From NCBI GenBank assembly GCA_023411775.1, contig JAEYOL010000008.1, positions 1 to 18,826 on the forward strand: a stretch of 18,826 nt of DNA. Direction: 5' to 3'. The position numbers were made by a program, and so were the translations under genes. The notes beneath the pieces are model-generated. The model made no database searches and had not been told where the DNA came from. It worked only from the letters and a program-made list of their open reading frames with translations. This document shows positions 14,012 to 18,826 of this stretch, piece after piece (positions within the stretch are counted from its first letter, which is position 1; each line of letters starts with the position of its first letter). Origin of the DNA: Bacteroidota bacterium (GTDB lineage: Bacteria; Bacteroidota; Bacteroidia; Chitinophagales; Chitinophagaceae).

Positions 14012-14548
14012 ATGCTCGAGAGGATTTTTCTGGAACAGGGTGATATTACCAAAATAAAAGTGGATGCCATCGTAAATGCGGCCAATTCTTCCCTCATGGG
14101 TGGCGGTGGCGTTGATGGCGCCATTCACCGAGCAGGTGGCCCTGATATACTAGCTGCATGCAGGAAAATCGTAGCCAGCCAGGGAAACTGCCCTACCGGT
14201 GAAGCGGTAATAACTACAGCTGGTAAACTTCCTGCTAAATATGTGATACATACAGTAGGTCCGATATGGCATAGTGGACACCGCAATGAGCCAGCACTGT
14301 TATCCAGTTGTTACCGCAATAGCCTGCAACTGGCCATTGATCATCAGCTCCAAAGTCTCGCATTTCCAAATATCAGTACCGGTATTTATGGTTATCCCAA
14401 AAAGCACGCAGCCAGGGTCGCTATTGAGACGGTATTTGATTTTCTCCAGACCGGGCACAGCATAGATAGAGTGTATTTTGTTTGCTTTGACGAGGAAAAT
14501 TTTTCGATTTACCAGGACCTCCTGGAAAGTATTACAAATACTGGCTAG
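14012..14548 (+). CDS. Macrodomain ADP-ribose hydrolase / O-acetyl-ADP-ribose deacetylase, YmdB-like
   Basis: MacroD-type enzymes remove acetyl from O-acetyl-ADP-ribose and can take mono-ADP-ribose off proteins. The 178-residue protein is a single macrodomain and closely follows E. coli YmdB in pattern: 'QGDITKIKVDAIVNAANSS', then 'LMGGGGVDGAIHRAGGPD', 'CPTGEAVITTAGKLPAKYVI', 'ISTGIYGYPK' and 'VYFVCFDEENFSIY'. The residues known as catalytic in YmdB, Asn25 and Asp35, fall at exactly the same numbers here when the ATG at 14012 is residue 1. That supports this start over a TTG at 13985, and with it the unusually short gap to the promoter motif. folC follows 79 bases after the stop. A Nudix hydrolase of the ADP-ribose type lies about 1.4 kb downstream on the other strand. 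Confidence 0.93.
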   Translation: MLERIFLEQGDITKIKVDAIVNAANSSLMGGGGVDGAIHRAGGPDILAACRKIVASQGNCPTGEAVITTAGKLPAKYVIHTVGPIWHSGHRNEPALLSSCYRNSLQLAIDHQLQSLAFPNISTGIYGYPKKHAARVAIETVFDFLQTGHSIDRVYFVCFDEENFSIYQDLLESITNTG

Positions 14549-14627
14549 GAATGGAGCATTGCGAAAATGTGTTCAATGATCAAAGACGACGATGACTTTC
14601 TAAAGGGCGCACAGTAATATAAATCAC

Positions 14628-15920
14628 ATGATGAACTACCAGCAGACTCTCGAATTTCTTTTTACCCGTTTGCCTGTATTCAGCAGGGTTGGCGCCGCAG
14701 CTTACAAAGCCGATTTGAACAATACCATTGCACTTTGTAAATCGCTCGGTGATCCCCATAAGAAACTCCGGTCTGTGCATATTGCAGGCACCAATGGTAA
14801 AGGTTCCGTGAGTCATATGCTGGCTGCCATATTTCAGAAAGCAGGATACAAAACCGGATTGTACACTTCACCGCACTTAAACGATTTCAGGGAACGTATA
14901 AAGGTGAGTGGTGAAATGGTGGACGAAGCCTATGTTATCGAATTCACAGAACGTATCCGGCCAATGATTGATAAACTGGAGCCCAGTTTTTTCGAGATCA
15001 CTGTAGCCATGGCCTTTGACTATTTTGCCCAACAAAAAGTGGACATTGCGATTGTAGAAACCGGTTTGGGCGGAAGACTAGATAGCACCAATATCATCAC
15101 ACCCGAAGTATCCATTATTACCAATATTGGATGGGATCATATGAACCTGTTGGGTGATAGCCTGGACAAAATTGCAGCTGAAAAAGCCGGGATCATAAAG
15201 GAAAATGTGCCTGTAGTCGTCGGAGAAACACTGGACGAGACCCTGCCTGTATTTGAAAATATCGCTGCTTCGAAAAAGGCACCATTAATCATCGCGTCTA
15301 AAAAAAGACAGGTAATGGAATGGTATTGGTCAAAGCATGAACTGGTCGTGGAAGTAGCCGAGGAACATAAAACCGACCACCTTGTTTTCCGACTTGATCT
15401 TACTGGTATTTACCAGTCAAAAAACCTTTTGACTGTGCTGGAAGCCTGCTCGGTTCTGAAGCAAAAGGGATGGAATATATCAGATGAGAACATACACGTT
15501 GCCTTAAAAGAGGTAAAAAAAATTACCAGGCTGCACGGCCGTTGGGATATTGTTCATGAACACCCACTGGTGGTCCTGGATGTTGCGCATAATGAAGATG
15601 GAATAAAACAGGTATTGAAACAAGTGGAGTTAACAGATCACCATCATCTTCATATTATTCTTGGGATGGTGAATGATAAGGAAATTGATAAAGTCCTAAG
15701 CGTCCTGCCTCCCTCTGCAACTTATTATTTTACCCAGGCTCAGATCCCCCGTGCTCTCCCGACTAAAAACTTATCGCAGAAAGCTTCAGGATTCGGCTTG
15801 CAGGGAAAAATTTATCCCGATGTTAATATTGCTTTGAAAGATGCCTTGTCAAGGGCGGCTAGCAATGATTTGGTCATCATTTGTGGAAGTATATTCCTGG
15901 TGGCGGAGGTGGATCGGTAA
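14628..15920 (+). CDS. folC: Bifunctional folylpolyglutamate synthase / dihydrofolate synthase FolC
   Basis: FolC joins glutamate to dihydropteroate to make dihydrofolate, and adds further glutamates to reduced folates, using ATP in the cytoplasm. The 430-residue protein has the Mur-ligase-type P-loop 'GTNGKGS' at about residues 54-60 and the family segments 'GLYTSPHLNDFRERI', 'VETGLGGRLDSTN' and 'TNIGWDHMNLLG'. The C-terminal ligase domain carries 'HGRWDIV' and 'VVLDVAHNEDGI'. Two ATG codons in tandem (14628, 14631) could start it. The gene follows the macrodomain gene by 79 bases, with no clear promoter of its own, so it may be read from the upstream promoter. It converges on the Nudix gene, with a 70-base gap in which I see no strong hairpin. 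Confidence 0.95.
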   Translation: MMNYQQTLEFLFTRLPVFSRVGAAAYKADLNNTIALCKSLGDPHKKLRSVHIAGTNGKGSVSHMLAAIFQKAGYKTGLYTSPHLNDFRERIKVSGEMVDEAYVIEFTERIRPMIDKLEPSFFEITVAMAFDYFAQQKVDIAIVETGLGGRLDSTNIITPEVSIITNIGWDHMNLLGDSLDKIAAEKAGIIKENVPVVVGETLDETLPVFENIAASKKAPLIIASKKRQVMEWYWSKHELVVEVAEEHKTDHLVFRLDLTGIYQSKNLLTVLEACSVLKQKGWNISDENIHVALKEVKKITRLHGRWDIVHEHPLVVLDVAHNEDGIKQVLKQVELTDHHHLHIILGMVNDKEIDKVLSVLPPSATYYFTQAQIPRALPTKNLSQKASGFGLQGKIYPDVNIALKDALSRAASNDLVIICGSIFLVAEVDR

Positions 15921-15990
15921 TAAATTCTGATGGAGTTCAAAAACTAATTCTTAAGCCTTAATTTCAAACCCAATTGCTTTCGGGTCCCAA

Positions 15991-16539
15991 TTAAAAATAA
16001 CCACCCTCCAGTTTTTGCAGCGCATACAACATACAAGTCACATGCATTGCCTGCAATATTTTGTTTTCGCTGATCAATTGCTTTAATTCATCAATAGTAA
16101 CCAGGTCAATTTCGATTTCTTCATTGTGATCCAGTTCCTGTGCTGCGATTTTCCTGCCACCCTTTGCCAGGAACATATGCATCAGGTTGCTGTTGGTTGA
16201 CGGGTTGGCCGAAATTTTTCCAAGATATTCAAATGAAGAAAAGCTATAGCCGGTTTCTTCCAGTAGTTCTCTTTTGATAGCATCCTCAAGCGTCGCATCC
16301 GTATCATCAACGCAACCACCCGGGATTTCAATACAGGTTTCACCAAGCGCATGCCGGTATTGACGTTCCAGGATGATCTTTCCATCCTCTGTAAGTGCGA
16401 CCGCCGTCACCCAGGTCGGGAATTCATAAACGTAATAGGGATCAACAATTTTGCCCTGTGGCGTTTCACAGCGGTCTTTTCTCACCTTAAACCAAAGGTC
16501 GTTGAAGAGATATTCGGAGGATAGTATTTTCCATGTCAT
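15991..16539 (-). CDS. Nudix hydrolase, ADP-ribose pyrophosphatase-like
   Basis: Nudix hydrolases cleave nucleoside diphosphates linked to another group; this 182-residue protein fits the ADP-ribose/ADP-sugar group, which yields AMP and a sugar phosphate. The Nudix box is 'GGCVDDTDATLEDAIKRELL' followed by 'EETGY'. The metal-binding R-E-x2-E-E core is intact, but there are 14 residues between the second Gly and the RE instead of 13, and the usual first Glu of the box is missing (Asp/Ala there). A Pro after the box ('SANPSTNSNLMHMF') is typical of the ADP-ribose subgroup. The N-terminal part 'VYEFPTWVTAVALTEDGKII' is also typical. Start ATG at 16539; a TAACTTGG motif four bases upstream may be its promoter. 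Substrate is inferred from family pattern only. Confidence 0.85.
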   Translation of the reverse strand: MTWKILSSEYLFNDLWFKVRKDRCETPQGKIVDPYYVYEFPTWVTAVALTEDGKIILERQYRHALGETCIEIPGGCVDDTDATLEDAIKRELLEETGYSFSSFEYLGKISANPSTNSNLMHMFLAKGGRKIAAQELDHNEEIEIDLVTIDELKQLISENKILQAMHVTCMLYALQKLEGGYF

Positions 16540-16543
16540 TCAT

Positions 16544-16551
16544 CCAAGTTA
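16544..16551 (-). promoter_or_regulatory. Possible -7 promoter element of the Nudix gene (TAACTTGG)
   Basis: On the minus strand TAACTTGG resembles TANNTTTG with one change and ends four bases before the Nudix ATG. It is similar to the TAACTTGC before the ureohydrolase gene. If used, the message would be leaderless. Confidence 0.25.
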
Positions 16552-16561
16552 AGCGAGTTCC

Positions 16562-16603
16562 GGATACTGGATACTGGATATTAGATACTTGATACTTGAT
16601 ATT
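16562..16603 (+). repeat. Degenerate heptanucleotide tandem array, 6 units (GGATACT type)
   Basis: Six 7-bp units run without spacers: GGATACT, GGATACT, GGATATT, AGATACT, TGATACT, TGATATT. It is followed by a small hairpin, ATTTTG-CTA-CAAAAT, at 16601-16615. It lies between the dinB-like stop and the Nudix start and is the partner of the array at 16641-16689. Confidence 0.8.
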
Positions 16604-16640
16604 TTGCTACAAAATAGGGTTCCTGACCATCCAGCATCTG

Positions 16641-16689
16641 GTAACCAGTAACCTGTAACCTGTAACCTGTTACCTGTAACCAGTAACTG
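16641..16689 (+). repeat. Degenerate heptanucleotide tandem array, 7 units (GTAACCT type)
   Basis: Seven 7-bp units: GTAACCA, GTAACCT (three times), GTTACCT, GTAACCA, GTAACTG. The period continues about two more units to the left, through CCAGCATCTG. Read on the minus strand, the array starts immediately after the TGA stop of the dinB-like gene (stop codon 16691-16693). The array is framed by CTGGTAACCAG (16638-16648) and CCAGTAACTGG (16680-16690), each a near-palindrome. Confidence 0.8.
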
Positions 16690-16690
16690 G

Positions 16691-17227
16691 TCACCATTTC
16701 ATCCTTTCTCTGAGCGTCGTAATATGCGCCACATGATGTTTCCCATGCCAGGCATACATGCCCAGCAGGTACCACAGCCGTAAGGTTTTTTTATGCTCCG
16801 GGTGAAATACTGTCCGGTTATTCCAGTCATCGTCCCTGACATATTTCAAAGATTCATACCAGCGCGCATGCAGGGCATGCAAGAGTGTGATGGAAATATT
16901 GACAGGAAGTTTTTGTACATCGTTCATTTCTGCCCAGAGCTTTTCTTCATAAGGCTTAATACTGGGGTTATTTTCTGTAAGAGCCAGTTTAAAGCGACAA
17001 TAGGCGTTGATATGGCTATCGGCGACATGGTGGACCAGTTGGTGGACCGTCCAGCCACCCTCACGATAAGGCGTTTGTAATTGCTGCTCATCAAGATTGA
17101 GGATCGCGTTCTCCAGCGCCAGTGGCAGAAATTTTAAGTCGGCCAGCCATTCCACTTTTTTTTCAATAGAAAAAGGCTGCGCTTCATACTTACCGATGGG
17201 GTAACGGGGGTCAACAAGCGTTGGCAT
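16691..17227 (-). CDS. DinB-superfamily protein, bacillithiol transferase BstA/YfiT-like
   Basis: BstA-type enzymes attach bacillithiol to electrophiles for detoxification, using a metal held by three histidines in a four-helix bundle. The 178-residue protein follows Bacillus subtilis YfiT (BstA) along its length: 'YPIGKYE' at 9-15, 'TPYREGGWTVHQLVHHVADS' at 52-71, 'YCRFKLALTE' at 76-85, 'KPYEEKLWAEM' at 91-101 and 'AWHGKHHVAHI' at 159-169. Metal ligands should be His67 and two of the histidines in 161-168. The gene begins five bases after the FKBP stop, so the two form an operon. bshB1 elsewhere in the window shows that the strain makes at least one bacillithiol enzyme. The older name is putative metal-dependent hydrolase; the transferase role here is inferred from the family. 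Confidence 0.85.
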   Translation of the reverse strand: MPTLVDPRYPIGKYEAQPFSIEKKVEWLADLKFLPLALENAILNLDEQQLQTPYREGGWTVHQLVHHVADSHINAYCRFKLALTENNPSIKPYEEKLWAEMNDVQKLPVNISITLLHALHARWYESLKYVRDDDWNNRTVFHPEHKKTLRLWYLLGMYAWHGKHHVAHITTLRERMKW

Positions 17228-17232
17228 ATAGT

Positions 17233-17670
17233 CTATTTTAAAATCTCCAGTAATTCAACTTCAAACATCAGGGTAGCACCACCTGGTATATCTCCGCCTG
17301 CACCACGATCGCCGTAAGCCAGGTCTGAGGGAATCCACAAACGCCAGTGGCTTCCTTCCTGCATCAGGGGGATGGCGATCTGCCAGCCCTTGATCAGGGA
17401 ACGCAGCGGTGCTGAAAAAGGCTGATTTCGTTTAAATGAACTGTCAAATTCTTTTCCATCAAGCAAGGCTCCCTTATAGTGCGCCTTTATGGAATCAGTG
17501 ATCGAAGGCTTCGAACCCGTACCCTCACGGATCACTTCATATTGTATCCCTTCTGTAAGGGTGATCACACCGGGTTTTTCCTTATTGGTTTGCATAAAAG
17601 CCTCACCGGCTTTTTTCTGCGCATCAATCTTGTTGTTCATAAATTCTTTTAGTTTATTTTGAATACTCAT
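17233..17670 (-). CDS. FKBP-type peptidyl-prolyl cis-trans isomerase
   Basis: FKBP proteins speed up cis-trans isomerisation of Xaa-Pro bonds and act as folding helpers. The 145-residue protein has a Lys-rich, helical N-terminal part (about 1-40, 'KLKEFMNNKIDAQKKAGEAF') and one FKBP domain (about 45-145). Family patterns include 'GIQYEVIREGTGSKPSITDS', 'HYKGALLDGKEFDSSF', 'LIKGWQIAIPLMQEGSHWRL', 'IPSDLAYGDRGAGGDIPGGA' and 'LMFEVELLEI'. There is no signal peptide, so it is probably cytoplasmic, in the manner of FklB. The ATG at 17670 ('MSIQNKLKEF') is preferred; an in-frame ATG three codons upstream (17679) is the alternative. The dinB/bstA-like gene follows after five bases. Confidence 0.92.
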   Translation of the reverse strand: MSIQNKLKEFMNNKIDAQKKAGEAFMQTNKEKPGVITLTEGIQYEVIREGTGSKPSITDSIKAHYKGALLDGKEFDSSFKRNQPFSAPLRSLIKGWQIAIPLMQEGSHWRLWIPSDLAYGDRGAGGDIPGGATLMFEVELLEILK

Positions 17671-17709
17671 AATCAACATCTATAAAAAACTTTTTCATCA
17701 GGACAAGCC

Positions 17710-17744
17710 ACTACTAACTACGAACTACTAACTACGAACTATCC
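17710..17744 (+). repeat. Heptanucleotide tandem array, 5 units (ACTACGA type)
   Basis: Five 7-bp units: ACTACTA, ACTACGA, ACTACTA, ACTACGA, ACTATCC. The alternation of two unit types makes it a 14-bp repeat as well. It lies between the ABC ATPase stop (23 bases away) and the FKBP start. The unit sequence is unlike the two other array types, but the period is the same. Confidence 0.75.
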
Positions 17745-17767
17745 CCTCCCAACTCCCGGCTGCCCTA

Positions 17768-18532
17768 CTACTCTTCTCTCAAAGCGTGCCCCGTTAAATG
17801 TATAAACACGTCTTCCATATTAGCCCTCTTCACCTCCCTGGGTCTTTCAAATCCTTCTGCAACCAGTTTATCGATCATGGCATCGGGTGAGTCGAGTGCG
17901 ACGATCTTACCCGCATCGATAATGGCAATGCGATCACAAAGATATTCCGCCTCATCCATGTAGTGGGTTGTTATGATCACCGTGGTGCCACGGTTCCTGA
18001 TATCTTTGATAAGTTCCCATAGACTTCTGCGTGCCTGCGGATCAAGTCCGGTAGTAGGTTCATCGAGGAAAATAATACGGGGCTGGTTGATCAGGGTTGT
18101 GGCCACTGAAAATCTTTGCTTCTGCCCCCCGCTCAGATCCTTAAACTGAGATTTAGCTTTCTCTTTCAGGTTTACAGATTCGAGCAGTTCCATCGGTGCA
18201 ACATCGCGGTTGTAAAGGCCTGAAAAAAGTTCGATCAGTTGCAGGAGGTTTAACCCGGGATAATATCCGCTGGTTTGCAACTGCACACCAATGATCTTTT
18301 TTATCTCGCCTGGATCCGTATCCAGGTCAAGGCCATCCACAATCACTTTACCGCTTGTTTTGCTGCGCAGGGTTTCTATGATCTCCAGGGTGGTGGATTT
18401 CCCGGCGCCATTTGGCCCTAATAAACCAAATATCTCACCTTCGTGCACATCGAAAGAAATACCCTTCACGGCCTGGAAATTTCCATAATTCTTTACGAGA
18501 TCTTTTACCGAGATGATCGTGTTTTGTCCCAT
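17768..18532 (-). CDS. ABC transporter ATP-binding protein, exporter type; permease not adjacent
   Basis: This 254-residue ATPase would power an ABC-2 type exporter in the cytoplasmic membrane. Walker A 'GPNGAGKST' is at 39-47, the signature 'LSGGQ' at 133-137, Walker B 'IIFLDEP' at 153-159 with catalytic Glu158, the D-loop 'GLDP' at 162-165 and the switch His190 in 'TTHYMDEAE'. The pattern is that of the drug/heme/polysaccharide exporter group (CcmA/NodI/DrrA-like). ATG 18532 ('MGQNTIISV') is chosen over an upstream TTG at 18541. Such genes usually sit next to a permease gene, but the downstream neighbours here are a heptamer array and the FKBP gene, and the upstream one is an acetyltransferase. 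The permease must lie elsewhere. Substrate unknown. Confidence 0.9.
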   Translation of the reverse strand: MGQNTIISVKDLVKNYGNFQAVKGISFDVHEGEIFGLLGPNGAGKSTTLEIIETLRSKTSGKVIVDGLDLDTDPGEIKKIIGVQLQTSGYYPGLNLLQLIELFSGLYNRDVAPMELLESVNLKEKAKSQFKDLSGGQKQRFSVATTLINQPRIIFLDEPTTGLDPQARRSLWELIKDIRNRGTTVIITTHYMDEAEYLCDRIAIIDAGKIVALDSPDAMIDKLVAEGFERPREVKRANMEDVFIHLTGHALREE

Positions 18533-18583
18533 GGGAAGCAATTTATGTAAAAAGGATTATACAGATATGCAGAACACACTACA

Positions 18584-18826
18584 CTACAACACCAGTTCCA
18601 TTCTCACATCGGCGGTTTCGAATGGTGAATCTTTGACCTCTACATGCTGGAAGCCGTACTTTTCATAAAGTTTTATAGCTGTTACCAGCTGGTGATTCGA
18701 AAACAGGCTGATCTTATCCGCACCTAATTCCTTCGCTTTAGCCAGGCATGCTTCAATCAATTGCTTGCTGATGCCGCGACCACGGTACACAGGACTAACC
18801 GTCATTTTTGCCAGTTCATATTCAAT
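18584..18826 (-). CDS. GNAT-family N-acetyltransferase, 5' end cut by window
   Basis: GNAT enzymes move an acetyl group from acetyl-CoA to an amine. Eighty codons are visible and the frame is open to the window edge ('IEYELAKMTVSPVYRGRGIS'), so the Met at 18805 is internal and the true start lies outside. The acetyl-CoA-binding motif is 'VYRGRGIS' followed by 'LIEACLAKAKELGADKISLF', and the later 'AIKLYEKYGFQHVEV' is the usual C-terminal motif B. The stop lies 51 bases before the ABC ATPase start on the same strand, so the two may share a transcript. The substrate is not indicated. Confidence 0.88.
   Translation of the reverse strand: MEYELAKMTVSPVYRGRGISKQLIEACLAKAKELGADKISLFSNHQLVTAIKLYEKYGFQHVEVKDSPFETADVRMELVL

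Noticed and set aside
15921..15990. Terminator between folC and the Nudix gene
   Set aside because: No stem of convincing length was found in the 70-base gap.
16581..16775. 64-codon minus-strand reading frame with a repeated 'LQVTGY' peptide
   Set aside because: The peptide repeat is only the translation of three 7-bp DNA repeats (21 bases), and the frame overlaps the dinB-like gene.
17768..18532. ABC ATPase as CcmA, the heme-release ATPase partner of the ccmE/ccmF genes
   Set aside because: It lies 13 kb away on the opposite strand with no ccmB or ccmC beside it; the similarity is to the broad exporter class only.

Overview
The window looks like a chromosomal segment of a Bacteroidetes (Bacteroidota) bacterium, most likely Chitinophagaceae-like. 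The support is several Bacteroidota-type proteins (a DUF4294-type secreted protein, BshB1, a BstA/YfiT-type DinB protein, an extended CcmF), a lipoprotein with an acidic 'CDKDDD' start to its mature part, and repeated TANNTTTG-type -7 promoter motifs just before start codons. Genes are densely packed and mostly metabolic. I see no rRNA, tRNA, CRISPR array, integrase or transposase.

Layout. 1-1148 (-): acyl-CoA dehydrogenase, 3' end off the window. 1380-5238 (+): ccmE, ccmF and a DUF4294-type exported protein. 5417-6154 (+): bshB1 (bacillithiol synthesis). 6301-7389 (+): acyl-lipid desaturase. 7644-9243 (+): agmatinase-like ureohydrolase and a small membrane protein. 9308-10606 (+): radical SAM protein of unknown function. 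10763-12103 (+): MATE exporter, ended by a strong hairpin. 12157-12642 (-): CHRD-domain lipoprotein. 12643-13032: 390-bp divergent intergenic region with two dyad symmetries. 13033-15920 (+): TonB-like protein, macrodomain ADP-ribose hydrolase and folC. 15991-16539 (-): Nudix hydrolase. 16691-17670 (-): FKBP prolyl isomerase and bacillithiol-transferase-like DinB protein. 17768-18532 (-): orphan ABC ATPase. 18584-18826 (-): GNAT acetyltransferase, 5' end off the window.

How the genes relate. CcmE and CcmF are the late heme-handling steps of cytochrome c maturation; this CcmE carries Cys instead of the usual heme-binding His (CxxxY). BshB1 and the BstA-like protein point to bacillithiol as the low-molecular-weight thiol. 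The macrodomain protein and the Nudix hydrolase flank folC and could both act on ADP-ribose compounds, although they are on opposite strands.

The least ordinary signal is non-coding. Four arrays of degenerate 7-bp tandem repeats lie in three intergenic gaps (9242-9276; 16562-16603 with 16641-16689; 17710-17744), each gap lying just downstream of a stop codon. Two of them face each other around a small hairpin, forming an imperfect inverted repeat, and one 16-mer is shared in opposite orientation by loci about 7.4 kb apart. No complete new multigene system is evident. The best leads are the heptamer arrays, the Cys-type CcmE, and the radical SAM protein with extra cysteines.
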